Virus record (IMG/VR): IMGVR_UViG_3300031718_000014
Coordinates: 1-56,329 of that record
Strand: one strand, 5' to 3'
DNA: 56,329 nucleotides
Source: a virus
The stretch's first letter is position 1; every line of letters begins with the position of its first letter. The notes below the pieces were generated by a model. It saw nothing but the letters and a program-made list of their open reading frames with translations, did no database searches and had not been told where the DNA came from. Both the position numbers and the translations under genes were made by a program. Positions 27,141 to 34,318 of the stretch are shown in pieces.

Positions 27141-27464
27141 ATGTTCCAAACTGGGCCAGATGCTATCACTTTAACCGGGTTGGGGTCCACAGGGCTACTG
27201 ATCTACCTAGTGGTCAAGGAAGCGCTGACCGTTGGCGGTAAGAAACGGAACGGCAAGAGCAGCGGGGAACTGAGCGCAGAATGGTGGGAGCTTAAGTTCA
27301 CCGAGATTGTAGAAAAACAGATGGAACCGTTGTGCAGGTTACTAGAATCGAACAACGAGAAGTTGGATCGAGTTCTAAAGAATCAGATCGACACCCAATA
27401 TGCTATTGCTCAGTTGGTGATGCAGAAGGGTATAATGCCTAAGCGAATTTCAGAGGAGGAATAG
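27141..27464 (+). CDS. Membrane-anchored coiled-coil protein
   Basis: 107 residues. One transmembrane helix (TGLGSTGLLIYLVVKEAL), a basic linker, then a coiled coil (KQMEPLCRLLESNNEKLDRVLK). Topology resembles XhlA-type holin accessory or spanin-like proteins. Function inferred from the lysis neighbourhood. Confidence 0.55.
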   Translation: MFQTGPDAITLTGLGSTGLLIYLVVKEALTVGGKKRNGKSSGELSAEWWELKFTEIVEKQMEPLCRLLESNNEKLDRVLKNQIDTQYAIAQLVMQKGIMPKRISEEE

Positions 27465-27468
27465 CCAA

Positions 27469-28071
27469 ATGGAAGCAATCAATCGCAGGACCTTCGGGAA
27501 GTGGTGGGGCGTAGCAATGGCATCGCTCACGCTGGGCGGTGAGATGTTTATGATCGGATGTGCATCGTTCGCGCAGATACTGGCTTGGGTGCAGACCGGG
27601 CTAGATGCCTTTCAGTCCGTGGTCGATCTGCTGGCAGGGAACGGCGTTATCACCATCGTCATCGGATCGGCTATAGACCTTATCATCAAGGCGATCAAAG
27701 CGGCTATCGCAGACATCGGGACGGCAGTGGATAATTACAATAACGCTCCCGCTGCTTCCAAGGCCACTCTGTTAGGGAAGATCACGGAAGCTCTGATCGC
27801 AGCTCAGAACGAGATCGGCCAGTTCTGGAATGACCTAGCGATACCAGACCCCAAAGTGGCGTCTACTACTGCGGGACTGCTTGGACTGATCGTGAGCCAA
27901 CTGTCTGCGTTCCAAGCCACTATGCCGGTGACCGCTGCGGTAAGGACGCAGATACAGTCCTTCCCTAAGAAGCTCAATGCTGCATCGAAGATGCGATCTA
28001 TCGGGGCATTCAAACAGGAGTTCAACACGATACTGGAGTCTAATGGCTATGCGCAGTACAAACACTTCTAA
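27469..28071 (+). CDS. Putative lipoprotein
   Basis: 200 residues, GAGGAGG site. N-terminus RRTFGKWWGVAMASLTLGGEMFMIGC has a lipobox-like cysteine at about residue 31; the leading RR could also suit Tat export. The mature part is Ala/Ile-rich and helical (SAIDLIIKAIKAAIADIGTAV). Could be a spanin-like or superinfection-related surface lipoprotein. Confidence 0.5.
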   Translation: MEAINRRTFGKWWGVAMASLTLGGEMFMIGCASFAQILAWVQTGLDAFQSVVDLLAGNGVITIVIGSAIDLIIKAIKAAIADIGTAVDNYNNAPAASKATLLGKITEALIAAQNEIGQFWNDLAIPDPKVASTTAGLLGLIVSQLSAFQATMPVTAAVRTQIQSFPKKLNAASKMRSIGAFKQEFNTILESNGYAQYKHF

Positions 28072-28531
28072 GCACGTCCTGTTCTTCTTATTACTACTGT
28101 TACTTTCTGGACTGAGCTTCCCGACGCACGCGCAGAATGTTCAGGAGGCTCAGGGGGCTCAGGGAATTCAGTTCCAGCTCAAGGTCACTGCGACCACTCC
28201 ACACAGTGTTACCCTATTCTGGGTAGCTTCTACCGATGCAGCACTTAACCCGACCTTGGGCTATCAGATCTATCGGTTGAACGGAGTGTGTCCGGCCATA
28301 CCACCGACAACGGTTGCAGCAGCTACAGGGTTCCAACTCATCAGTGGCGCAGTTGCTTTAACTGTGCTAACTTATACTGACCTAGGCTTCCCGACGACGC
28401 CACTACCACCAGGGAACTATTGTTACTTTGCCACTAGTATCTTAAACGGGGCGCAGTCTGTCCCGTCTAATCTTGCACCAGCGGTGGTACTTCCGGCACC
28501 GCCGGTCTTGGGTGTGCCAACCACCACTTAG
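28043..28531 (+). CDS. Signal-peptide protein with fibronectin-III-like domain
   Basis: 162 residues starting inside the previous gene (ATG 28043, GGAG upstream). Signal peptide (HVLFFLLLLLLSGLSFPTHAQ), then a beta domain with the fibronectin-III pattern (HSVTLFWVASTDAALNPTLGYQIYR). Ends in a Pro-rich tail. One of five proteins with export signals in this region. Confidence 0.6.
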   Translation: MAMRSTNTSKHVLFFLLLLLLSGLSFPTHAQNVQEAQGAQGIQFQLKVTATTPHSVTLFWVASTDAALNPTLGYQIYRLNGVCPAIPPTTVAAATGFQLISGAVALTVLTYTDLGFPTTPLPPGNYCYFATSILNGAQSVPSNLAPAVVLPAPPVLGVPTTT

Positions 28532-28558
28532 CTGGGTAGTGTGGTTTCTTACCGGTGA

Positions 28559-28786
28559 GTGCTATTGATCCTATTGATCCTGATGATCCTGACCAATGCA
28601 CTGTCGGTCAACAACGACAGGATTGACATAGACTCAAGCGCCATCGAGGTGGTGTACGAGAACAGCAGTGTGGTAGGTGGATGCGTGGTCGTACTGAAGA
28701 GTGGGGAGACTTACTTGGTGAGGGAAGACTTTGAGACCATAAGGAGATTAAGAGATGACGCTGCCACTCAGTCCACTGGGACGTAG
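28559..28786 (+). CDS. Small protein with hydrophobic N-terminus
   Basis: 75 residues from GTG 28559. Hydrophobic start (LLILLILMILTNALS) then a hydrophilic beta-like segment (GGCVVVLKSGETYLVREDFETI). Overlaps the start of the protease gene. Could be a small membrane or exported protein; function unknown. Confidence 0.5.
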   Translation: MLLILLILMILTNALSVNNDRIDIDSSAIEVVYENSSVVGGCVVVLKSGETYLVREDFETIRRLRDDAATQSTGT

Positions 28787-29525
28787 ATACGGGTACAGAC
28801 CTAATCCACCGGATCACAGGGATTACGGACTAAGCAGGATAGAGCTGGTCAGAACACTTCCTACGGCGTTCTCGCTGAAAGACTCTCTAGGTCCGGTCAA
28901 GGACCAGGGCGACGAAGGGAGCTGCACTGCTCATGCTGGGACAGAGAATCTGGAGTTCTTGTACCGCAAGTACAAACACTCGGAACCCATATTTAGTCCC
29001 GCCTTCCTCTATTATCAGGAGAGAGTAATAGACGGAGATCCGAACTACGACGGCGGTTCTACTGGCCGGTCGTCTTGTCAGGCCATGCACAACTACGGGG
29101 TCTGCCTGGAAAGCCAAGACCCCTATGTGGCAGGACAGTATGCGATCCCACCCACAGCAGAACAGGTCCAAGATGCTTTGCAATACAAGTCAGGAGCGTA
29201 CCACTTCCTGACTACGGTCGGGGACATCAAAGCGTGCATTGCTAGTGGATACTGTGTGATGGTTGGGTTCACTGTCTATCAGAGTTTCGAGAGCATTGGC
29301 AGCGATGGCTTGATGCCTACTCCAGACAAGAATGCCGAACAGGTGCTAGGTGGCCATGAAACCTTGATTTACGGATACGATGACGCTACCGGACTACTCA
29401 GCATTCTCAATTCGTGGGGTCCGTCGTGGGGCGATGCCGGATCGTTCAAGATGAAATACAGTGACGCCGCTGATTCTGATATTGTGATGGACTTGGTGAT
29501 TCAACACTTAGGGCTGCCATGGTAA
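28755..29525 (+). CDS. Papain-like cysteine protease (C1A)
   Basis: 256 residues. All hallmarks of the papain family are visible: oxyanion Gln51 and catalytic Cys57 in VKDQGDEGSCTAHA, His201 in GGHETLIYGYDD, and Asn219 in ILNSWGPSWGD. No signal peptide or pro-domain; the N-terminal YGYRPNPPDHRDY resembles the lead segment of bacterial C1A enzymes. It lies among the lysis genes directly before a small membrane protein. Substrate unknown: host surface, host defence, or virion processing are options. Confidence 0.85.
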   Translation: MTLPLSPLGRRYGYRPNPPDHRDYGLSRIELVRTLPTAFSLKDSLGPVKDQGDEGSCTAHAGTENLEFLYRKYKHSEPIFSPAFLYYQERVIDGDPNYDGGSTGRSSCQAMHNYGVCLESQDPYVAGQYAIPPTAEQVQDALQYKSGAYHFLTTVGDIKACIASGYCVMVGFTVYQSFESIGSDGLMPTPDKNAEQVLGGHETLIYGYDDATGLLSILNSWGPSWGDAGSFKMKYSDAADSDIVMDLVIQHLGLPW

Positions 29526-29728
29526 TCATTCTCCCTGGCACCCCAATCGACCGCGCTCTATGGGGAGTGTGGGTCATCATGTTCGCAGTTCTTGAAGGTG
29601 TGGGAATCGCTCGCAAGTGGGGCTCAACCAGCTTGACCCGACTGACACTGGCAATAGTTCCGCGTTGGGCGCTTGCAATGGGACTTGGATGGACTGTTTA
29701 CCATTTTCTCATCCAGTACAGTCATTGA
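29519..29728 (+). CDS. Small membrane protein, holin candidate
   Basis: 69 residues, ATG overlapping the protease stop. Two hydrophobic stretches (ALWGVWVIMFAVLEGVGIA and WALAMGLGWTVYHFLIQY). In the ancestral order it would directly precede the endolysin gene; an antisense endonuclease gene now separates them, sharing the last seven bases. Confidence 0.6.
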   Translation: MVIILPGTPIDRALWGVWVIMFAVLEGVGIARKWGSTSLTRLTLAIVPRWALAMGLGWTVYHFLIQYSH

Positions 29729-30240
29729 AAATTTAGATGGGCAAATTCACCAAACATACTCTTGGCAGCTTCATCATAGACTCTCGCTGCAATCTCCTTG
29801 CTTCGATAAAATCCAAGGGCCTTAGTTTTCCCGTGAATTCTGATAGACGCATACCATTTGTTTTTTACCTTGTCCCACGAAACTCCTTTGAAGCCACTGC
29901 GATTGTTGCTACGTATCTTCTGATTTCTATGATTCTGACTACCTACGGCACGTCTCAAATTGCTACGTCGATTGTCAAGGGTATCGTGGTTGCGATGGTC
30001 AGCTTGCTCCCACTTATTACAGTCAAGGATAAGGCGGTGCATGTATATTCCAGACGACCTTCGTTTAGCGTAAAAGCCGCCCATGGAATTTGGCAGAGCG
30101 GTCCAATTCCACTGGTTAAGCCATTCAAAATCGGCAGTGTCTACAAGGGCATTTTGTCTTTTGGTAAGTGGAATAATCTTGTAAGATGGGTCTCGCGGCT
30201 GGGTGACTGCGTGACGCTTCACGCGGTATTTTCTAGGCAT
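29722..30240 (-). CDS. HNH endonuclease with AP2-like DNA-binding domain (element 3)
   Basis: 172 residues, antisense, GGAGG site before ATG 30240. An HNH core is centred on MHRLILD and ADHRNHDTLDNRRSNLRRA (about 68-95). The C-terminal part (GFKGVSWDKVKNKWYASIRI through FGEFAHLNF) is an AP2-like three-stranded DNA-binding domain, a known pairing in phage homing endonucleases. It sits between a holin candidate and the endolysin, tail-to-tail with the former. Confidence 0.9.
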   Translation of the reverse strand: MPRKYRVKRHAVTQPRDPSYKIIPLTKRQNALVDTADFEWLNQWNWTALPNSMGGFYAKRRSSGIYMHRLILDCNKWEQADHRNHDTLDNRRSNLRRAVGSQNHRNQKIRSNNRSGFKGVSWDKVKNKWYASIRIHGKTKALGFYRSKEIAARVYDEAAKSMFGEFAHLNFQ

Positions 30241-30288
30241 CGGTCCTCCTTGAAAGGATCGCTGTTACCAGCCGCATTCTAACATACA

Positions 30289-30762
30289 ATGTCACTCGAT
30301 AACATCTCGCTTGCCAGACTAGCTGAAGTCCACCCGGTCTTGTCGGCTCGTGTTCAGAGTTTGGCATCGCAGCTGGATTTCCCTATCAGGGTCACGCAGG
30401 GCATTCGGACAGTTGCTCAACAGAACGCTCTGTGGCAGGAAGGCCGGGATAACGATGGGAATGTGATTGGTAGGACCGTGACGAATGCTAAGGGTACTGA
30501 GAGCAATCACGTCATGGGAGTAGCGGTAGACGTAGTGCCAATGGATCTGCCGGACGATCACCCGGACTGGGACGAAAACTCAGCGTCATGGCAGAGGATA
30601 GTAGCATTGGCTTCGTCATGCGGATTGAGGGATGGCAAGAGCTTCCATGACGAGCCTCATCTGGAACTGATGGAAGTACCGGAAGTTCCTACTGAGGAAA
30701 TTCAGAGTATCTATCTTCAGGCCGGAGCGATGGCAGTGTGGCAGGAGTTGAATATCGCTTAG
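30289..30762 (+). CDS. Endolysin, M15-family peptidase
   Basis: 157 residues. Zinc-ligand set of VanY/M15 peptidases: His74 and Asp81 in SNHVMGVAVDVV, and His124 in HDEPHLEL. It would cut peptide cross-links in peptidoglycan. No signal peptide, so export through a holin is expected. Last gene of the plus arm. Confidence 0.85.
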   Translation: MSLDNISLARLAEVHPVLSARVQSLASQLDFPIRVTQGIRTVAQQNALWQEGRDNDGNVIGRTVTNAKGTESNHVMGVAVDVVPMDLPDDHPDWDENSASWQRIVALASSCGLRDGKSFHDEPHLELMEVPEVPTEEIQSIYLQAGAMAVWQELNIA

Positions 30763-30782
30763 CGCTCGCTCACTTCGCTAAC
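30757..30782. terminator. Possible bidirectional stop between convergent arms
   Basis: The arms converge with 15 bases between stop codons. TTAGCG (30759-30764) pairs with CGCTAA (30776-30781) across an 11-base loop, weak stem and only short T-tracts nearby. Low-confidence terminator, mainly supported by position. Confidence 0.3.
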
Positions 30783-31143
30783 TCCTTTCCCGGCAGGCGG
30801 CGATGGCTGCTCGTAGCTTTGGGATGTCGCATCGCGGGCCGTGCCAGTCTTTTTCGCTAGACGAATGGCAACTGCAGCGCCGCTCAGAAGCATATGTAGC
30901 CGCAGCCAGCAACTCCCTTGCCTTCTCAAGCTCCCCGCGGCCTTGTACGACAACTTCGAGCACCTCCGCTTTGCCTACGAAGCCATCCCAGTCAAGAATC
31001 TTTTGCAGCGCTGGGAAGCTCTTAGGTTCAGCCATCTTTGACCTATCAAGAGAACATCCTTGAGCATGGTCGTATTCGTTTTCTTTGTGCCGTCCTGGCT
31101 TAACCGGCTGGCCACACTCTTTGCACAACTTAGGCTCAGCCAT
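30778..31143 (-). CDS. Hypothetical protein with zinc-binding N-terminus
   Basis: 121 residues. N-terminal CKECGQPVKPGRHKENEYDH is a small zinc-knuckle pattern; the middle is helical (ELEKARELLAAATYASE) and later CSCHSS and C-D-I-P occur. Last gene of the minus arm, partly overlapping the upstream gene. Unknown role. Confidence 0.7.
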   Translation of the reverse strand: MAEPKLCKECGQPVKPGRHKENEYDHAQGCSLDRSKMAEPKSFPALQKILDWDGFVGKAEVLEVVVQGRGELEKARELLAAATYASERRCSCHSSSEKDWHGPRCDIPKLRAAIAACRERS

Positions 31144-31342
31144 TCGCTAACTCCTTTCGGTATCCCCGCTTGAACTCCCCTATGCGCATAACTTTCTGGC
31201 ATCTACGACAAGTTGGTTTGAGGGCGCACTCAATTCGTGTGTTCACGGCAGTATCAAATTCATTGGCAACTTCCGTTCTATAAGCCAAGATTCCACAGGC
31301 TGTTTTATTGGAATACCCAAGATGCCAATGTGTGCGATTCAC
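31136..31342 (-). CDS. Small zinc-finger-like protein
   Basis: 68 residues, GTG start with AAAGGAG. Starts with the HWHLGYSNKTACGI pattern and has CALKPTCRRCQ, a layout seen in many small phage proteins. Likely zinc-binding; function unknown. Confidence 0.7.
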   Translation of the reverse strand: MNRTHWHLGYSNKTACGILAYRTEVANEFDTAVNTRIECALKPTCRRCQKVMRIGEFKRGYRKELANG

Positions 31343-31366
31343 GCTCTACTCCTTTTTACTCCAGAA

Positions 31367-31531
31367 TTATTGGGGTCCCTTGGGCTTGGGCGCGGCCCCG
31401 GCGATGCGTAACGCTACTCTCAGTGCCTCGGCCCACGTCTTATAGCAGCGCGAAAAGAAGCGCCATTCGTCGAAGGTTTCGACGCACCAATGATTGCCGC
31501 AACGTTCCAGTCTTGGCTTGGCCCAACTCAC
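31367..31531 (-). CDS. Small protein (54 residues)
   Basis: GTG start overlapping the previous TGA (GTGA). Trp- and Arg-rich: SWAKPRLERCGNHWCVETFD then EWRFFSRCYKTWAEALRVALR, ending AGAAPKPKGPQ. The DNA for the APKP tail is nearly the same as the end of the next gene upstream (repeat at about 31380-31397 and 31541-31558), suggesting local duplication. Confidence 0.6.
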   Translation of the reverse strand: MSWAKPRLERCGNHWCVETFDEWRFFSRCYKTWAEALRVALRIAGAAPKPKGPQ

Positions 31532-31710
31532 TTATCCCCCTCGGGCTTGGGCGCGGCCCTCACATGTCTCACTATTGCAGCAATCTTGTTGCCCACTTTC
31601 TTCTCGACTTGCACCAATGGCGGGGCGCACTTGCTCTTGTGTTCGTGACAGCTACGGTCGAATTGAGCCATCAATAGTGCTGCTGCACCTATCCCAGCTA
31701 AGAGCCACAC
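31528..31710 (-). CDS. Small membrane-anchored protein
   Basis: 60 residues, GTG start with GGAGGGG. Hydrophobic N-terminus (WLLAGIGAAALLMAQF) then a basic helical segment and tail RAAPKPEGDK. Overlaps both neighbours. Possibly a small inner-membrane protein. Confidence 0.6.
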   Translation of the reverse strand: MWLLAGIGAAALLMAQFDRSCHEHKSKCAPPLVQVEKKVGNKIAAIVRHVRAAPKPEGDK

Positions 31711-31991
31711 TTTTCCCCTCCGTTTGCGTTGCCCTTATATTCTGCGCTCATCACTGCTGCCGTGGCCTGATAGACCTGTAACGCGGCGATGAAATCCATT
31801 ACAGCGCCATGGCCGTGAGAGTCTATTACTTCAAGATTATCAACCCACTTCACAGCATCTTTTTCCGCGATGCCACAAGCTGCGACAGCGCGAATCAGCT
31901 TCTCAAATGCCGACAGTAGAGCGCTGCCTTCTGTTTGTATCTCTGGGTGCTCCTTCATAACCTGCGACCACTTTTCATTCACTACGGTCAT
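31698..31991 (-). CDS. Hypothetical helical protein
   Basis: 97 residues from ATG 31991 (GGAGG five bases upstream); a longer frame upstream lacks a site. Helical, with SALLSAFEKLIRAVAACGI and VMDFIAALQVYQATAAVM. No recognised family. Confidence 0.65.
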   Translation of the reverse strand: MTVVNEKWSQVMKEHPEIQTEGSALLSAFEKLIRAVAACGIAEKDAVKWVDNLEVIDSHGHGAVMDFIAALQVYQATAAVMSAEYKGNANGGEKCGS

Positions 31992-32637
31992 TCTTGCCTC
32001 CGTCTGCCTTACCCCCGCTAGGGGGTTCGTTGGCCAGTTTGCTGATTGCATCGTAGATTTGCTCTGGCTTGTAGCCTTGAATCGCCAGCGTTTGCGCTAC
32101 AGACGCGCATCGCAGATACGCTTCCCGCCTGATCTTGGCGTCGTGCTCTTTAGCTAGCGCTTTCTGGATCACCTTGTAGGCATCTAAGGCTTCCTGTGCG
32201 AACTTCTCGCGGTCGTCGGTGCAATACGCTTGCTTAGCGGCATCGTAACTCTCTTGCCACGCGGCTGTCTCAAGCTGCTCCTCCCGCTCTTTAGCCTTGG
32301 CAGCGATGTCGGCGGGGATGAGGGCCACAACTTGCTGCCTTAAATCGTAAAGGTATCGCTGCACGACGTTTCGAGAATATTCGATCATTTTGTCGTCTAC
32401 GTCAGCGCCATGTTTCTCGTTAACCATTGCCAATGCTGCTGCATCGTGAATGAGTTGCTTGACCGCTTCCAGTGCATCGGCGGTCGCTTGCGCTAGTTCT
32501 TGTTCGGTGTAGGTGCGAGGCGCTGGATCATCCCATGCAAGTGTGCTGATAGTCGCTCGGTCGTGGTGCCTCCCGATGTGGCCCGCAGGAAGAATGCACC
32601 GCAAATCCTGATAGGTAGATTTACATTGGCCGCTCAA
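31975..32637 (-). CDS. Hypothetical protein with CxC/GHxGxH zinc motif
   Basis: 220 residues, TTG start overlapping the previous TGA. N-terminal CKSTYQDLRCILPAGHIGRHHD is a zinc-binding pattern also present in the small gene at 40118. The rest is helical and charged (EREEQLETAAWQESYDAAKQ). Accessory phage gene of unknown role. Confidence 0.7.
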   Translation of the reverse strand: MSGQCKSTYQDLRCILPAGHIGRHHDRATISTLAWDDPAPRTYTEQELAQATADALEAVKQLIHDAAALAMVNEKHGADVDDKMIEYSRNVVQRYLYDLRQQVVALIPADIAAKAKEREEQLETAAWQESYDAAKQAYCTDDREKFAQEALDAYKVIQKALAKEHDAKIRREAYLRCASVAQTLAIQGYKPEQIYDAISKLANEPPSGGKADGGKNDRSE

Positions 32638-32906
32638 GCCTTGCCCCCTCTAGCGCGAATTTCGGCGGACCAATCGCGGAATATACTCTTGCCTGCTGGA
32701 ATGTCACCATCGCCATACAATTCGTGATAAGCCGCGCACCGCTCATACGCTTGCACTATCAGGTCGCAGATAGCTGGCTCGAATACGGCTGCGATGGTTT
32801 CTGTCATCTCTTGCTCATACTTAGGCCACGGGCTTCCTTTGCCCATAATGGATCGCGCAGCCTTCTCCGTCAGCCCCTTCACGGTGTCAGCCAAGTCTCG
32901 CGTCAT
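32634..32906 (-). CDS. Hypothetical protein
   Basis: 90 residues, overlapping both neighbours by four bases in ATGA/TTGA style. Helical N-terminus (RDLADTVKGLTEKAARSIMG) and acidic centre. No recognised family. Confidence 0.65.
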   Translation of the reverse strand: MTRDLADTVKGLTEKAARSIMGKGSPWPKYEQEMTETIAAVFEPAICDLIVQAYERCAAYHELYGDGDIPAGKSIFRDWSAEIRARGGKA

Positions 32907-33091
32907 GGCTTGCCTCGCTCGCGCTTGGTGAGGGGACGCAGATCGCTTTCATCGCATTCTCTAAATATGCCATCTCTATAGAATCCAACCTTCGTCTCAA
33001 GGCCAGCTTGGTAGTAGGAATGTATGAGGACAAAAATCAACTTGCTGCCCCTGAAGCTAACCACCTGCCCTACTCGAAACTTCCTCTTCAT
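32903..33091 (-). CDS. Small beta-rich protein
   Basis: 62 residues from ATG 33091, with GGAGG at the right distance. Starts KRKFRVGQVVSFRGSKLIF, an SH3/KOW-like beta pattern common in small phage proteins; ends basic. Upstream (33092-33216) I see no convincing gene. Confidence 0.6.
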   Translation of the reverse strand: MKRKFRVGQVVSFRGSKLIFVLIHSYYQAGLETKVGFYRDGIFRECDESDLRPLTKRERGKP

Positions 33092-33216
33092 TTCGCCTCC
33101 AGTCGCCTCCAGATACCATCTCACCGGCACCGCGTTCTCGGCTAACTGTGCCGCCGTTACAACTGAGGCCCACGTTCAGGCGGACTTTCCATTCCTGTGT
33201 ATGTGAGCAGATGGCA

Positions 33217-33423
33217 TCACCTCGCTTTCGTCGCAGGTTGCGCTAAATACCATCGTACGAGTAAGGCAATCGAGTTCACCTTCAGCTTCATATACAAATG
33301 CCGCCTGTGCGCATCCACAGTCCACGGCGAGATGCCCAGCAGCCCCGCGATCTCCCGCGTAGTCTTGCCATCGCAGATCAGATGGACTACTTCTATTTCC
33401 CTGTCGGACAAGTTAGATGGCAT
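33217..33423 (-). CDS. LuxR/GerE-type helix-turn-helix regulator
   Basis: 68 residues from ATG 33423 (GTG 33432 is the alternative). Nearly the whole protein is a GerE domain: LSDREIEVVHLICDGKTTRE, then LLGISPWTVDAHRRHLYMKL and VNSIALLVRWYL. No sensor domain, so a stand-alone DNA-binding protein that may alter phage or host transcription. Confidence 0.85.
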   Translation of the reverse strand: MPSNLSDREIEVVHLICDGKTTREIAGLLGISPWTVDAHRRHLYMKLKVNSIALLVRWYLAQPATKAR

Positions 33424-33445
33424 TCCCTCCACTCGTAGCCACCAC

Positions 33446-33772
33446 TCATTGGCCTTCGGCCAATTTCGTGCTGCCTACTTCCTCCCTGCTCTCAAAATCC
33501 TCACGCACGGTGGCATCCAGCACCTTACGGAACCGCCAGAGTGCTTGCACTCCCACCAGACCCCACCTTGTCCAGATTAAGCCCCCAGTGATGGCGAAGG
33601 TAGTCAAGACCATGTACCCAATGTAACTCAAGAGGTCGAGCGTGGTTGATGTAGATTGCGGGTTAACCTGTGTGGCTCCCACTACCCCGCCCTCATGGGC
33701 CTCACTGGTCTGAGCCTGGATGTTGAGAGACACAGTGACCGTTAGGAGTAGTAAACATACTGCCCCCGCCAC
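33446..33772 (-). CDS. Membrane protein with signal-like N-terminus
   Basis: About 108 residues if GTG 33772 is used; the start is uncertain because the coding frame may begin inside the overlapping upstream gene. Hydrophobic leader (GAVCLLLLTVTVSLNIQAQ), a Thr/Ser linker, then a transmembrane helix (LLSYIGYMVLTTFAITGGLIW) and basic cytoplasmic tail. Possibly affects host envelope. Confidence 0.6.
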   Translation of the reverse strand: MAGAVCLLLLTVTVSLNIQAQTSEAHEGGVVGATQVNPQSTSTTLDLLSYIGYMVLTTFAITGGLIWTRWGLVGVQALWRFRKVLDATVREDFESREEVGSTKLAEGQ

Positions 33773-33917
33773 CAGTTTTTTCGTCAGAAACGAAGTCCCA
33801 ACCGGGCGGGCATTTGGCAACCATGATGTAATTAAAGTCGCCGGGGAATTGGTAGCCTTCATACGGTTCACCTTGTGCTCTCCACTTCGGCTCAGGTGCT
33901 TTGGTGTCATTGGGCAT
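33702..33917 (-). CDS. Hypothetical protein downstream of a structured leader
   Basis: 71 residues from ATG 33917 (GGAGG two bases upstream; further in-frame ATG at 33950). Sequence PYEGYQFPGDFNYIMVAKCPPGWDF and a Gly-rich turn. Overlaps the next gene by about 70 bases. Its leader holds the three-way-junction structure at 33940-34002. Confidence 0.55.
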   Translation of the reverse strand: MPNDTKAPEPKWRAQGEPYEGYQFPGDFNYIMVAKCPPGWDFVSDEKTGGGGSMFTTPNGHCVSQHPGSDQ

Positions 33918-33939
33918 CACCTCCTTTTTAGGTGGGATA

Positions 33940-34002
33940 GCTCCGGTCACCCAGAGGCCGTTCGTGCCTCACTAGATGCCCGCGTCGTCAGGCGACCGGA
34001 GC
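33940..34002 (-). ncRNA. Putative three-way-junction RNA element
   Basis: The outer arms GCTCCGGTC and GACCGGAGC (33940-33948 and 33994-34002) pair perfectly over 9 bp. Inside, GAGGC/GCCTC (33954-33958 and 33966-33970) forms one hairpin, and GCC/GGC around 33978-33993 a second. On the transcribed minus strand this is a compact three-way junction in a leader of about 95 nt ahead of the gene starting at 33917. No known riboswitch class is recognised. Confidence 0.45.
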
Positions 34003-34012
34003 ACAAAACTAT

Positions 34013-34318
34013 TTAGGCTTCCACCTCTATCCCGTCTTCCTGTTGCCTAGGTCTCACCCTGACTCCTATCGGCTTCCTTGTTGCCGGTCTGGACTTGGAC
34101 TGGGTGGATCCTTCCTGTCTCTTCCTGTGAGCGTGAGCCAATCGCAACTTCTGCTTGGTCTCCTCGCTCATGGGGCCACGGGGCTTCGATCTCCCTTGAC
34201 CCTTGGCACCCTTGCCGTGGACGAGACGGATCGCATTGTCAATAGTCTCGATGGCCTGCTCCAACTCCCGACGCTTTGCTGTTAGACCGGAATACAGACT
34301 TCCTCCTGCTCTGGGCAT
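34013..34318 (-). CDS. Basic, histone-like-tail protein
   Basis: 101 residues with a strong AAAGGAGG site. N-terminal helix (AKRRELEQAIETIDNAIRLV) then a long Lys/Arg/Ser/Pro tail. The section RGPMSEETKQKLRLAHAHRK resembles NUMOD3-type DNA-binding helices found in homing nucleases and also in bacterial nucleoid-type tails. DNA binding inferred. Confidence 0.6.
   Translation of the reverse strand: MPRAGGSLYSGLTAKRRELEQAIETIDNAIRLVHGKGAKGQGRSKPRGPMSEETKQKLRLAHAHRKRQEGSTQSKSRPATRKPIGVRVRPRQQEDGIEVEA

Noticed and set aside
29519-30289. Possible stranded gene end behind HNH element 3, by analogy with element 1
   Set aside because: The frame before the endolysin start (IAVTSRILTYNV) aligns only loosely with the end of the holin candidate (WTVYHFLIQYSH); few codons match, so chance is not excluded.
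31237-33626. Several plus-strand open frames in the minus arm
   Set aside because: They mirror convincing, overlapping minus-strand genes with ribosome sites.
33940-34002. Hammerhead ribozyme (a CTGACGA core is present on the minus strand)
   Set aside because: The required GAAA core and cleavage triplet geometry are missing.
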